Source: Shewanella mangrovi (lineage in GTDB: Bacteria > Pseudomonadota > Gammaproteobacteria > Enterobacterales > Shewanellaceae). From it: a stretch of 64,000 bases of DNA. The notes under the pieces were generated by a model. The model was not told where the DNA came from, ran no database searches, and saw only the letters and a program-made list of their open reading frames with translations. This document shows, piece after piece, positions 37,501 to 46,821 of this stretch (its first letter is position 1; every line of letters starts with the position of its first letter). The DNA is taken from positions 248,001 to 312,000 of the forward strand of contig NZ_JPEO01000003.1 of assembly GCF_000753795.1 (NCBI RefSeq), in the 5' to 3' direction. Made by a program: the position numbers and the translations under genes.

Positions 37501-39744
37501 ATGTCCACCTTTTCAGAAAGTTACTTAAGCGCTCAGCCACACAAGCAAGCCATCAAAGCCTGGCTGGCAACCCAAGGCGCAAGCTGGATATATGTCGCAA
37601 AAGTGGTACTCGCCATCACTATTTCTTATTGGTTAGCAATGTTTCTGCAGCTGCCAAGCACTCGTTCTGCGGCGCTCACCGCACTGATTGTCATGCAGCC
37701 GCAAACGGGCCAAGTGCTGACCAAAAGTGTGGCGCGGATTATCGGCACCATCTTTGGCCTCGCGGTCAGCCTGATATTGGTAGCGCTGTTCCATCAGCAT
37801 CCGGTCATGTTTGTGCTGGGAACCGTTGTCTGGTGCATGTTCTGTATCGCGGGTGCGGTGCGTTATCGCGATATGCGCAGCTATGCATTTTTGTTGGCGG
37901 GATACACTGTCGGCATGATTGGCATTCCCGCCGCGATGGACCCACATATCGCAGTTTCGGTATCGATTGGCCGCGCGCTGTCGGTGATTTTGGGAATTTT
38001 ATGCGGCGGTATCATTACCGCGTTGGTGGTGCCGAACACCACCGAGGCAGCTTATAAATCCCTATTAGCGCAGAGGCTCAGTAACTTTTGTCAGCACTCT
38101 CTGGATTTATTCAGACATAGCACGACTGCGCAGGCCTACCAAGTCGCACGGTTGAAATTTGCCTCACAAGCTGTGATGACTGAGTCGGTGAGACAGGCGG
38201 CGTGTATTGAAGATCCGCACATGCATGCGATGCGCAATCAGTTGATCCGTTTGACTCACACCTTTATGGCGCTAGGCACTCGCTTGCATGCATTGTCGCG
38301 AGTGTTCTTTTCACTGCCAGCAAAACCCGAGCACTATCGTTTAGTTAGCCAAGCACTGGAAAAGATTAATCTGCCGTTAGTCGAACTGCTTGATGAGTTG
38401 GTGGCTGACAGCATGTCGAGTGCCCGCGCCGCACGTTATCTTCGCCGTATGGACATTATCTGTATGTCCGCCAAGTTATCGATTCGCGAGCAACGAACCC
38501 AGTTGGTTGAGCATGCCGAATATCAAGCGTTAGCAGCGGCTGAGCAGCAACAGCTATTTGAATTTTATGAAACCAGTGTTGAGTTGCTATTTAGGTTTAC
38601 CGACCGCTTAAGCATCTATCTTGCGGAATATGCCGCCCTGACGGATAACGATAATGTCGACCTGCGCGACGTTGCTGCGCCTAAATGGTCGTGGCAATCA
38701 TCGGTCAATTCACTGCATGCGATTTCCTGTGGGGTGCGCGCAGGTATCGTAATTTTTATTGCTTATGGCATGTGGTATCTCAGTGGCTGGCAGAGCGGCA
38801 CCATGTTTTTTCAAACTGCTATTATCGGTCTGATGCTTAGCGCTACCTCGCCGGCGCCACATAAAATGATGGTGGGCCTCGCCCAAGGTGCCGGCTTAGG
38901 CTATGTGATTGGTTTTGTTATCACCTTTTTGTTGTTGCCAAAAGTGGATGGTTTTCCGCTGATGATGGCCTGTGTTTCGCCGATTTTTATCATCGGCACC
39001 TGGCTAACGTTAAATCCCAAATATGCCGGTGTGGGCATGGGCGCAATGATTAACTTCTGCTTTGTGGCCTCACCTGCAAATCCGGCAGACTTCACGCCCG
39101 AGCCCTTCGTCAATATGGCCCTATCCGGCTTTATGGGAATGGCAATTGCGGCGGTAATTCTAAGCCTGCTATTTCCGCCTTCCGGCCGTTGGTTATCGCG
39201 AGCACTCATCCATGACTTACGCATGCTAGTGCCACTTGCCAGTCATGACAAACTGCGCGATCTCAGCGCCAAGGTGGATAGTCGCTGTCGCGATCTGTTG
39301 CATCAAACCTATGGTTTCACCATGGGGCAATCCGCCGTACAGGGCCACTTACTTGAGTGGTACACCAGTGTCTCTTCTGTCAGTCATGCGCTGATCGAGC
39401 TACGACAACTGTTGGCGCATCTCGACACGGTTGCACCTCACCCCGATGCTGCCGAGCGCCGCTGGCGTAAGTCTTTACTTACGTTGAAAAAGGCATTGGA
39501 GCAGCTCTATCTAACCCCCGATGCACGCCGTTATCTGCATGCTCTCAATATTGCTGAGCATGTAATACAGATGACCCGCCGCCAATTGGAGCCTGAGAGT
39601 GCACTGTTTGAAGAATCGCCAAAACGACAAATGATGAGTTATTTACACTTTATTCATGCTGCATTAGTTGACCGCTTAGGCCCGTTTAATGCCTACAATA
39701 GTGAATTAATTACCACAACCAAGCCGCAGCTTGCGGCGGCATGA
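37501..39744 (+). CDS. FUSC family efflux transporter (AaeB-like)
   Basis: A 747-aa inner-membrane protein of the fusaric acid resistance / AaeB family. Two hydrophobic bundles of about six helices each (about 30-180 and 410-560) flank cytoplasmic helical regions. The N-terminal STRSAALTALIVMQPQTGQVLTKSVARIIGT is diagnostic. AaeB partners with an HlyD-type adaptor to export aromatic carboxylic acids; here HlyD (AaeA-like), DUF1656 (AaeX-like) and an outer-membrane factor are in the same cluster. Substrate not determinable. Translation starts at ATG 37501 after AAAGAAG. Confidence 0.9.
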   Translation: MSTFSESYLSAQPHKQAIKAWLATQGASWIYVAKVVLAITISYWLAMFLQLPSTRSAALTALIVMQPQTGQVLTKSVARIIGTIFGLAVSLILVALFHQHPVMFVLGTVVWCMFCIAGAVRYRDMRSYAFLLAGYTVGMIGIPAAMDPHIAVSVSIGRALSVILGILCGGIITALVVPNTTEAAYKSLLAQRLSNFCQHSLDLFRHSTTAQAYQVARLKFASQAVMTESVRQAACIEDPHMHAMRNQLIRLTHTFMALGTRLHALSRVFFSLPAKPEHYRLVSQALEKINLPLVELLDELVADSMSSARAARYLRRMDIICMSAKLSIREQRTQLVEHAEYQALAAAEQQQLFEFYETSVELLFRFTDRLSIYLAEYAALTDNDNVDLRDVAAPKWSWQSSVNSLHAISCGVRAGIVIFIAYGMWYLSGWQSGTMFFQTAIIGLMLSATSPAPHKMMVGLAQGAGLGYVIGFVITFLLLPKVDGFPLMMACVSPIFIIGTWLTLNPKYAGVGMGAMINFCFVASPANPADFTPEPFVNMALSGFMGMAIAAVILSLLFPPSGRWLSRALIHDLRMLVPLASHDKLRDLSAKVDSRCRDLLHQTYGFTMGQSAVQGHLLEWYTSVSSVSHALIELRQLLAHLDTVAPHPDAAERRWRKSLLTLKKALEQLYLTPDARRYLHALNIAEHVIQMTRRQLEPESALFEESPKRQMMSYLHFIHAALVDRLGPFNAYNSELITTTKPQLAAA

Positions 39745-39764
39745 TGTAAGACAGAGAGCCAATA

Positions 39765-40412
39765 ATGACAACTACAACCACGCCAGCACGTCGCCGCGGC
39801 CGTCGTCAACGTAACGAAATTTCTGGCCGCGAGGCACTGCTTAGCTCCGCGATAACGGAATTCGCCAAGCATGGCTACGAAGCTGCCAGTTTACGTGCCA
39901 TCGCCAGTGGCGCTGACGTTGATGTCGCGCTGTGTGCCCGTTTGTTTGGCAACAAGGCCAAACTTTGGCAAGCGGTGCTAGATACCGTCGCCGATGAATT
40001 TGAACAGCAACATCGCGCTACTTTTGAGGCAATTGATAACTTAGCCGATAACCAGCCTTATCAAGCCATGTACCGTTTTATTGAATTTCACACTCGCTTT
40101 ACCGCTGAAAATCCCGAGTTATCTGCCTTTTTATTGCAGGAAGCGACCATGTCGGCTGAACGCACCAAGATCATTCAACAGCAGATCATTCAGCCGATGC
40201 AGCAACCAATGCTGAAGGTGGTTGCTAAGGCAAAAGCGGCAGGCGTGATTGATTATCACGAGCCAGAACTGTTTCTGCGCATGCTCGTCGCCGCCATTGT
40301 ATTTCCACTGATGGTGCCAGAAGTCTCGCCAAGCAAGCGACCTGAAAGCCTTCAACAAAGAGTTATTACCGAAGTCAGCCGCATCTATTTAAATGCGCCA
40401 CAACCAGAATAG
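39765..40412 (+). CDS. TetR family transcriptional regulator
   Basis: A 215-aa TetR/AcrR repressor. The basic N-terminal tail (RRRGRRQRN) is followed by the HTH (about 22-68, REALLSSAITEFAKHGYEAASLRAIASGADVDVALCARLFGNKAKLW). The C-terminal ligand domain resembles the CerR/DUF1956-type regulators. It is embedded between the FUSC and outer-membrane-factor genes (20 nt and 29 nt gaps), so it most likely represses its own efflux operon and is released by an exported substrate. Confidence 0.93.
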   Translation: MTTTTTPARRRGRRQRNEISGREALLSSAITEFAKHGYEAASLRAIASGADVDVALCARLFGNKAKLWQAVLDTVADEFEQQHRATFEAIDNLADNQPYQAMYRFIEFHTRFTAENPELSAFLLQEATMSAERTKIIQQQIIQPMQQPMLKVVAKAKAAGVIDYHEPELFLRMLVAAIVFPLMVPEVSPSKRPESLQQRVITEVSRIYLNAPQPE

Positions 40413-40441
40413 ATTTTTCACTTCATCACTTAGAGGAGCAT

Positions 40442-42040
40442 ATGAGTCATTATTTATTGGGCGTAACCACAAGGCGCAAGCGCTATGGCGGAGTTGTCGC
40501 CAGTATGCTGTTACCCTTGTTATGTAGTTGCGCTTCCTCTGATGGCATTGCGCCAACGGCGCACATGGCCAGCATTCCAACAATGAGCAAGACGGCCGAT
40601 AACACCACCATCAATCCCCCGATGATTACTGAGCAGTGGTGGACCGCATTTCATGATGCGCAATTAAATCAGCTCATTAATCAAATGACTCAGCTCAGTC
40701 CAACGCTGCAACAGGCGCTGGACCGTATTCATATTGCTCAAGCCAGTGTTGGAGCGGTCGCCAGTGAAGGCCAAGCGCATCTCAATGCCAAAGGTGGTTT
40801 AAGCGTCGAACACTGGCCTAAAGATACTCACTACGGGGCGGGCTTAAATGGTGATACCACTTGGAACAACACCGCCGGCATAGCCTTTGACTACGATATC
40901 GATCTGTTTAACAAACAAGACGACCGCGATCAGCGAGCCTTAGCGCAACTGTCGTTAAGTGGCATTTCTGCGCAAGCAGCACAACTGCAACTGACCGCCA
41001 ATATTGTCCGCAGCTATATCAATTTAGCGCTGGCATACGACCAACGCGACGTACAACGCCAACGCTTAGCGCAGCAGCAAGAGATCATTGAGCTGACTCA
41101 ACAACAGTTTGATTACGGTTTAGGTTCGCGCTACGACTTGCAGCAGGCACAAGCACAACTACCAGTCATAAAAAGTGTTATTCGTGGCATTGATGAGCAA
41201 ATTGCACTCGCCAAAAACCAACTGTTGACCTTAGTTGGCTTACCGCTGCAAGCCGCGGGAGAGCTCAAACGGCCGACACTGACACTGGCAACCACGCTGG
41301 AGCTGCCCACCGAACTGCCCTTGTCTCTGGTAGGCAACCGCCCGGATATCAACGCCAGTCGCTGGCAGATTGTCGCGGCCGCACGCGGCATCGATTTAGC
41401 CAAAGCGGATTTTTATCCCAACATCAACTTGCTGGCAGGTTTCAGTCAAGTGATGACCGTAGGCGGTTTGGCGGAAATTTTTAACGCGCAAAATCGCAGC
41501 TACTCTGCTGGTCCTGCGATTTCATTGCCCATTTTTGATGGTGGCGCGCGCCGTGCGCAACTCGGTATTGCCAGCGCCAGTTACGACGAGTTAGTGCATC
41601 AATACAACGCCACCCTGCAACAAGCACTACGCGAAGTATCTGACGTGCTGATCCAACAACGCGCAGCCAAAGACCAAGCAGGCTTTGCAGATGAAGCAGT
41701 TGCGCGCGCAACCCAAGTCTACCAAACGGCTGAAACCGCGTTTAAACAGGGCTTTAGAGATTATTTACACGTTCTGGATGCACAAACTCGCTTGCTAGAA
41801 CAACAACTGGTGAAAGCCAGTGTGCACGCTCGGTTGCTGATAGTGGAAGCCGACTTAGCCATTGCCCTTGGCGGCGGAGTAGCGTTTCACGCACCACATG
41901 CTGAGCAATTGCTACCAAGCCGCGTTGAGCTAAAAGCTGAACCAGAGGCTAACGCCGTGCCACTAAGCTCTGCTGTCGCCAGTACACTATCGACGACCAA
42001 TGCCGGTACTGGATACCATCAAACACATGAGAGGAACTAA
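40442..42040 (+). CDS. Outer membrane efflux lipoprotein, NodT/OprM type
   Basis: A 532-aa outer-membrane factor (TolC-like channel). It has a lipoprotein-type signal with Cys30 in LLCSCASS, the ITEQWWTAFHDAQLNQLINQ start of NodT-family proteins, two outer-membrane efflux repeats, and the C-terminal QGFRDYLHVLDAQTRLLEQQ segment. It has a Ser/Thr-rich tail of about 40 residues beyond the family end. It gives the efflux system its outer-membrane exit. ATG follows AGAGGAGCAT. Confidence 0.94.
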   Translation: MSHYLLGVTTRRKRYGGVVASMLLPLLCSCASSDGIAPTAHMASIPTMSKTADNTTINPPMITEQWWTAFHDAQLNQLINQMTQLSPTLQQALDRIHIAQASVGAVASEGQAHLNAKGGLSVEHWPKDTHYGAGLNGDTTWNNTAGIAFDYDIDLFNKQDDRDQRALAQLSLSGISAQAAQLQLTANIVRSYINLALAYDQRDVQRQRLAQQQEIIELTQQQFDYGLGSRYDLQQAQAQLPVIKSVIRGIDEQIALAKNQLLTLVGLPLQAAGELKRPTLTLATTLELPTELPLSLVGNRPDINASRWQIVAAARGIDLAKADFYPNINLLAGFSQVMTVGGLAEIFNAQNRSYSAGPAISLPIFDGGARRAQLGIASASYDELVHQYNATLQQALREVSDVLIQQRAAKDQAGFADEAVARATQVYQTAETAFKQGFRDYLHVLDAQTRLLEQQLVKASVHARLLIVEADLAIALGGGVAFHAPHAEQLLPSRVELKAEPEANAVPLSSAVASTLSTTNAGTGYHQTHERN

Positions 42041-42042
42041 GC

Positions 42043-42243
42043 ATGCTCCGCGAAATCGCCTTTCATAGTTTTTACCTGCCCACCATCACAGTGATGTTTG
42101 CGCTGGGCTATTTTCTCACGCTCGCGCTTAACCACATTCTGATGGTCACCGGTGCTTACCGTCACATCTGGCACCCTACCCTGTTTCGAATTGCTCTCTA
42201 CATCGCGATTAGCTGCGCGTTGTCGCTAACTATTTATCATTGA
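42043..42243 (+). CDS. DUF1656 family small membrane protein (AaeX-like)
   Basis: A 66-aa two-helix membrane protein (helices about 10-32 and 45-64). The start MLREIAFHSFYLPTITVMFALGY is typical of DUF1656. E. coli AaeX, of the same family, lies beside aaeA and aaeB, as here. Role unknown; an accessory to the pump. It starts 2 nt after the OMF gene. Confidence 0.93.
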   Translation: MLREIAFHSFYLPTITVMFALGYFLTLALNHILMVTGAYRHIWHPTLFRIALYIAISCALSLTIYH

Positions 42244-42251
42244 GGCTAAAC

Positions 42252-43139
42252 ATGACATTGAAGAAGTTTTACAGCATTTTCTTTACCTTGCTGATTGTGG
42301 TCATAGCCCTGTGCTTTGTACGCGCGCTGTGGTTGCACTATATGAATGACCCATGGACACGTGACGCCCGTGTGCGCGCCAACGTGATTAACATCGCGCC
42401 CGATGTCGCTGGCCTCGTTGATAAGGTGCTGGTGCAAGACAACCAACTGGTGAAAAAAGGCCAAGTGTTGTTTGAAGTCGACACCGCGCGCTATCAGTTA
42501 GCGATGCAACGTGCCGTGAATAACGTGATTGCCCGTAAAACCGATGTCGACTTGCGTAACGAAGAAGCGGACCGCCGTCGTAGCGCCAACGACTTAGTGG
42601 TATCCCGCGAAAACCGCAACCAAGCCAATAGCGCAGCGAAAGTAGCCGAGGCCGAATACCAACGCGCGCTCAGTGAATTAGCGGCTGCAAAATTGGATCT
42701 GCAACGCACCAAAATCCGCGCGACCGCCGATGGTTACATCACCAACCTGAACCTGCATAAAGGTGACTACATCCAAGTCGGTCAACCAGCAATGGCATTG
42801 ATTGATAAAGATTCTTTCTGGGTTTATGGCTACTTTGAAGAAACCAAATTGCCGCTGGTGAAAGAAGGCGAAAAAGCGGAAATCACCCTGATGAGCGGTG
42901 AGCGGATGCAAGGCCATGTGAGCAGCATTGCCCGCGGGATTTACGACAGCGATAACCCAGATTCACAAGACTTAATCGCCAACGTGCGACCAACCTTTGA
43001 CTGGGTGCGCTTGGCGCGGCGTATTCCAGTGCATATCAGCTTAGACAGCATGCCAGCCAATCAGATTCTGGCAATGGGTACCACCTGCACTGTGGTGCTG
43101 CAGACCGAGCATCCACGTCAATGGTGGAATATTTTCTAG
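42252..43139 (+). CDS. HlyD family efflux adaptor (AaeA-like)
   Basis: Periplasmic adaptor linking the FUSC transporter to the outer-membrane channel. The chosen ATG at 42252 follows GAGG by 7 nt and gives 295 aa; a TTG at 42240 overlaps the upstream stop. One transmembrane helix (about 8-28), the lipoyl/barrel-sandwich halves (APDVAGLVDKVLVQDNQLVKKGQVLFEVD and RATADGYITNLNLHKGDYIQVGQ) and an alpha-hairpin between them are present. Last gene of the operon, followed by a terminator. Confidence 0.94.
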   Translation: MTLKKFYSIFFTLLIVVIALCFVRALWLHYMNDPWTRDARVRANVINIAPDVAGLVDKVLVQDNQLVKKGQVLFEVDTARYQLAMQRAVNNVIARKTDVDLRNEEADRRRSANDLVVSRENRNQANSAAKVAEAEYQRALSELAAAKLDLQRTKIRATADGYITNLNLHKGDYIQVGQPAMALIDKDSFWVYGYFEETKLPLVKEGEKAEITLMSGERMQGHVSSIARGIYDSDNPDSQDLIANVRPTFDWVRLARRIPVHISLDSMPANQILAMGTTCTVVLQTEHPRQWWNIF

Positions 43140-43159
43140 CGGCCACTTACGGTGAATAT

Positions 43160-43199
43160 GAAAAAGGCCAGTGAGCATCAGCGCTACTGGCCTTTTTTA
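43160..43199 (+). terminator. Terminator of the efflux operon
   Basis: AAAAAGGCCAGT and ACTGGCCTTTTTT arms form a stem of about 11 bp with T6. The A5 on the other side makes it usable in both directions, also for the convergent acetyltransferase gene. Confidence 0.85.
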
Positions 43200-43224
43200 T
43201 GGTGATATTCTGTAAACCAGCTCG

Positions 43225-43800
43225 CTAGTCTTCGAGCTCAATGGTCTTAATAAACTTGGCTGGTACGCCACCAACGATGGTATTAGGTGCCACATCTTTG
43301 GTGACCACAGCGCCAGCCGCGACCACCGCACCGTCACCAATGGTCACGCCCGCCAACACAGTAGCATTGGAACCAATCCACACATTATTGCCAATGGTGA
43401 TAGTCGCTGGAATGGTTGAGCCACGTTTACGGGGATCGATATCGTGGTTTAACGTCGCCAGCACCACGTTGTGACCAATTAGCGCGCCATCGCCAATATC
43501 GATGCCACCTTGATCCTGAAAGCTGCAGCCGCTGTTGATGAACACGCCTTTGCCCACGGTGATATTTTGGCCGCAATCAGAGTAAAACGGCGGAAACATG
43601 GCAAATGACTCATCCACCGGTTTATTGATGAGCTTGGCAAATAACGCCCGAACCTCTTCGGCAGTGTGATAGCTGTTGTTCAGCTCGGCGGTAATTTGCA
43701 GCGCCCGCTGCGACAGCTCATACATTTTTTGGTGCAGCTGAGAGCCACCTTCAACGCGGCCACCGCTGCGCATGTAATCTAAGTAAGTTTGGGTATCCAT
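43225..43800 (-). CDS. Sugar O-acetyltransferase of the Maa/LacA/NodL family
   Basis: A 191-aa left-handed beta-helix acetyltransferase. The N-terminal Mac domain (about 5-60) has [21 protein letters not shown]. Hexapeptide repeats follow, with [31 protein letters not shown] (catalytic His region) and [35 protein letters not shown]. It transfers acetyl from acetyl-CoA to a sugar hydroxyl. Stand-alone gene facing the efflux operon. Confidence 0.93.
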   Translation of the reverse strand: MDTQTYLDYMRSGGRVEGGSQLHQKMYELSQRALQITAELNNSYHTAEEVRALFAKLINKPVDESFAMFPPFYSDCGQNITVGKGVFINSGCSFQDQGGIDIGDGALIGHNVVLATLNHDIDPRKRGSTIPATITIGNNVWIGSNATVLAGVTIGDGAVVAAGAVVTKDVAPNTIVGGVPAKFIKTIELED

Positions 43801-43867
43801 ACGGTTCCTTACCGCTTAATTTGATTCTGGTGCAATTATGGTTGCGCTTTGTGTTGAGAGAGCAAGA

Positions 43868-44338
43868 TTATTCGGCTAACGACAAAGTCACCGACAGTTG
43901 CTGGCCCGTCAAAATTCGCTTCATCTCCGCGGCAGATACATTGTTCACCCGTGCCAAGCGAGTCAAACTCCAACTGTTGTGGTCGTAATAAATCACAAAG
44001 GCTTTGCCGAGATACAGAATGATATCGCCCGCTTCGGTGTCCATCTGCTCATCGTTACGTGGCAGAGTAAAACCTAAATCACCCACCTTTTCCATACCGC
44101 CGTAATCACGCATATCGATTGTCACTGGCCCTTGTTGCAACTTTTGTTGCAGCGCCGCCGCAGAAGAGTTGTCGGCAAAATCGGCGGTAAGTGTATGCTC
44201 ACCTACTTGAATAACTAACATGGAAGATGTCCTTGTTTTGACTACAGACGACTGCGCCGCCAGCAAAGAAAAACTGCAACAGCAGAGGATAACCAGCCAT
44301 TGTCCCCAGCGCAGACGATTGAAGATATTCGACCACAT
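43868..44338 (-). CDS. Exported cyclophilin-like fold protein
   Basis: A 156-aa protein with a signal peptide (about 1-28, ILCCCSFSLLAAQSS). The following domain reads VIQVGEHTLTADFADNSSAAALQQKLQQGPVTIDMRDYGGMEKVGDLGFTLPRND and GDIILYLGKAFVIYYD. That is the cyclophilin-like fold family often annotated next to oxidoreductases. The residues of true cyclophilin isomerases are not conserved. It probably acts in the periplasm; partner unknown. Confidence 0.82.
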   Translation of the reverse strand: MWSNIFNRLRWGQWLVILCCCSFSLLAAQSSVVKTRTSSMLVIQVGEHTLTADFADNSSAAALQQKLQQGPVTIDMRDYGGMEKVGDLGFTLPRNDEQMDTEAGDIILYLGKAFVIYYDHNSWSLTRLARVNNVSAAEMKRILTGQQLSVTLSLAE

Positions 44339-44462
44339 GTGCCACGATTCCTTGTGTTGAAGTCTTTGAACGATAAGGGCGCTAGTGTACCGCAGCCAGC
44401 TGGCACCAAGTCAATACGAATGGGGCGTAGAAGTATTTAAGGTAGGAAGCAAAATTGAGTTG

Positions 44463-44885
44463 CTAAAGCTGATCAACCGAGTGGCGAAAGCGCAACGTGA
44501 CCAATTCATCGAGCTGACGTTGTTCTTTTTTAGCGCGCAACTTTTGCTCAGCGAGTTGGCGTTGGCGCAGTAACTTTTCCAGTCCGAGATTAAAGCCAGC
44601 TTGTTTGTTACAGGCGAGCTGTTGCCGTCTGGCATCAACGGAGACTTCGGTGATCCTTTGTTGCTGCTGTTGATAAAGTCCCTGCATCTGATGCTTCATT
44701 TGCGCCATATTTTGCAGTAAAAGAGCACTGCTGCCAGTGTCGACTGCTAACGAATCGATATGGTCGGTGAGTTGTGCCAGACGTGTTTGCTCAAGTTGCT
44801 GCTGCTGTTGCAATTGCCGCCGCTGCTGTTGCATCTGCTCCAGCTTACGCTGCTGTAACTCCATATACTTAGCGAGCGACTTCAT
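44463..44885 (-). CDS. fliJ: Flagellar export chaperone FliJ, lateral system
   Basis: A 140-aa, very Gln-rich coiled-coil protein (QQQRRQLQQQQQLEQ) of the FliJ type, which couples the FliI ATPase to the FlhA export gate. Sequence identity to FliJ is too low to judge by eye; the call rests on size, coiled coil and position after fliI, which it overlaps by 17 bp. ATG has GGAG 8 nt upstream. Last gene of the motY-lafK-fliEFGHIJ block. Confidence 0.8.
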   Translation of the reverse strand: MKSLAKYMELQQRKLEQMQQQRRQLQQQQQLEQTRLAQLTDHIDSLAVDTGSSALLLQNMAQMKHQMQGLYQQQQQRITEVSVDARRQQLACNKQAGFNLGLEKLLRQRQLAEQKLRAKKEQRQLDELVTLRFRHSVDQL

Positions 44886-46200
44886 TGATGAGCTCCATTA
44901 ATTGCTGTTGACTCTGCTGATAGCTCACCTGTTCATAAAGTCCCTGACACAGGAAGGCTTCCATTTTGGGATAGAGTTTCACTGCCAAGTCGAGTTCAGG
45001 ATCTTCCCCCTCCTGATAAGCGCCCAGCGGGATCAGCTCCTGTACTTCGAGATAACGGCTGTAGAGTTTTTTCAGCCGATAACAGGCTTGCAGCTGTTTA
45101 TCATCCACAATCTGCGGCATGACCCGGCTAATGGATGCACCAATATCGATAGCGGGATAGTGACCTTTTTCAGCCAACGCACGCACTAACACTATATGAC
45201 CATCGAGAATGGCACGGGCGCTATCCACAATCGGATCCTGAGCGTCATCACCTTCCGCGAGTACGGTGTAAATCGCCGTCATAGTGCCGCGACTATGCGC
45301 GCTGTTACCTGAGCTTTCCACCAAGGAGGTTAACTTAGTAAATACCGACGGCGGATAACCTTTGGTCGCGGGCGGTTCCCCCAGAGACAGGCCAATTTCC
45401 CGTTGTGCTTGGGCGTAACGCGTCAGGCTATCCATCAGCAACAATACGTTCTTACCTTGATCGCGAAAATAGCTGGCGAGCTGGTGACTCAGCTCTGCAG
45501 AACGCATCCGCAGTAGCGGTGAATGATCAGCCGGTGCGGCGACCACAATCGCCTTTTTCAGCCCCTGTTCGCCAAGTGCATTCTCAATAAAATCGCGCAC
45601 TTCCCAGCCACGTTCGCCAACCAACCCAACAATCACCACATCGGCGGCGGTGTAGCGTGTCAGCATGCCAAGCAGTTTACTTTTGCCGACACCAGAGCCA
45701 GCAAACAATCCCAACCTCTGCCCTTTACCGACGGTAAACAGGCCATTGAGCGCGCGAATGCCGACATCGAGCGGCTGCTCAACACCACGGCGTTGCATGG
45801 GACCAAGATGGGCTTGCTGTAAAATTTGGGTTGGCGCTTGCAGCGGCCCTAGATCATCAAGTGGCCGCATCAAACCATCAACCACCCGTCCCATCAGACA
45901 CTCACCCACAGGCACCGCCGCGGAGTTATCAATTTGGCGCACGCGCGCACCGGCATAGAGCCCAGAGACTGCAGCCAACGGCATGAGAAAGGCTTTGTCT
46001 TCATCAAAGCCGATCACCTCGGCATCAAACCATTGCCCGCGGCCTTCGACCTGACAACGCTGCCCTAGCGACAAACGGCCACCACTCACGGTCAGCGTTA
46101 AGCCATTAATGCGTAACAAGCGGCCGTAGCTTTGATAAGCCTGCGGCACTTTGAGCTGGGCACTGACGGCGGCCAGTCGTTGCATCAAATCAGTTTGCAT
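44869..46200 (-). CDS. fliI: Flagellum-specific ATPase FliI, lateral system
   Basis: Hexameric ATPase of the flagellar type III export apparatus. About 443 aa, with Walker A FAGSGVGKS (about 165-173), Walker B NVLLLMDSLTRYAQAQREIGL and the GEPPATKGYPPSVF segment conserved in FliI. I start at ATG 46200; a GTG at 46206 is also possible. It overlaps the fliH stop by 11 bp. It energises export together with FliH and FliJ. Confidence 0.95.
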   Translation of the reverse strand: MQTDLMQRLAAVSAQLKVPQAYQSYGRLLRINGLTLTVSGGRLSLGQRCQVEGRGQWFDAEVIGFDEDKAFLMPLAAVSGLYAGARVRQIDNSAAVPVGECLMGRVVDGLMRPLDDLGPLQAPTQILQQAHLGPMQRRGVEQPLDVGIRALNGLFTVGKGQRLGLFAGSGVGKSKLLGMLTRYTAADVVIVGLVGERGWEVRDFIENALGEQGLKKAIVVAAPADHSPLLRMRSAELSHQLASYFRDQGKNVLLLMDSLTRYAQAQREIGLSLGEPPATKGYPPSVFTKLTSLVESSGNSAHSRGTMTAIYTVLAEGDDAQDPIVDSARAILDGHIVLVRALAEKGHYPAIDIGASISRVMPQIVDDKQLQACYRLKKLYSRYLEVQELIPLGAYQEGEDPELDLAVKLYPKMEAFLCQGLYEQVSYQQSQQQLMELINEVAR

Positions 46201-46819
46201 TGGCACTCAGCACAGGTTTAATTTGCGCTAATACTTCGTCTAAACGCTGTCGAAATGACAGCTGATGCAGCTGATGAGCGCCATCAAATTGCACCTGACC
46301 TTTTGGCAGGCTGTCATCCACGCGCACGGCCACACCATCTATTTGACTAATGTTCTGCGTTTGTAACCACTCACCATCAGCGACCGATACCTGAATGGCA
46401 CTAATAAGGTCTCGTCCTTTCAAGCTTTCCAATACCTGCTGAATCGCGGCCAAATAGCGCTCAGGTTGCAGCTGCAATTCCGTATCAATCACCAACTGCG
46501 CGACGCCTTCTAACGAGCAAAACAGCTGCTCTGATAACGCCTGTTGCTGCAAAGATAACTGCTGCCTTAACCCCTGCACCAGTTGGTCAAGCTGCTGCTG
46601 ATATTGCTGCGCCAATTCAGCCACCCGTAATGCGGTTTGCTGCTGGCATTGCGCTTCCATCTCGGCAGTTAACTGTTGCCTCGCGGCTTGTTGTCCCAGC
46701 TTCTCACCTTCAGCACGGCCTTTTGCCTGACCACGTTCAAACGCAAGCTGTAAGCGTTGCTCAGTTGTCAGTTGCAGTTCTTGACGATCGAGTGTCGGAA
46801 ACGGTGATTGGCTGCTCAT
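46190..46819 (-). CDS. fliH: Flagellar assembly protein FliH, lateral system
   Basis: A 209-aa regulator of FliI with the FliH layout: an N-terminal FERGQAKGRAEGEKLGQQAA segment of Gly-x-x-x-Gly type repeats, a Gln-rich coiled coil (about 55-110), and a C-terminal domain (about 120-205). It holds FliI in check and docks it at the C ring via FliN. It starts 2 nt after fliG. Confidence 0.9.
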   Translation of the reverse strand: MSSQSPFPTLDRQELQLTTEQRLQLAFERGQAKGRAEGEKLGQQAARQQLTAEMEAQCQQQTALRVAELAQQYQQQLDQLVQGLRQQLSLQQQALSEQLFCSLEGVAQLVIDTELQLQPERYLAAIQQVLESLKGRDLISAIQVSVADGEWLQTQNISQIDGVAVRVDDSLPKGQVQFDGAHQLHQLSFRQRLDEVLAQIKPVLSANAN

Positions 46820-46821
46820 GA

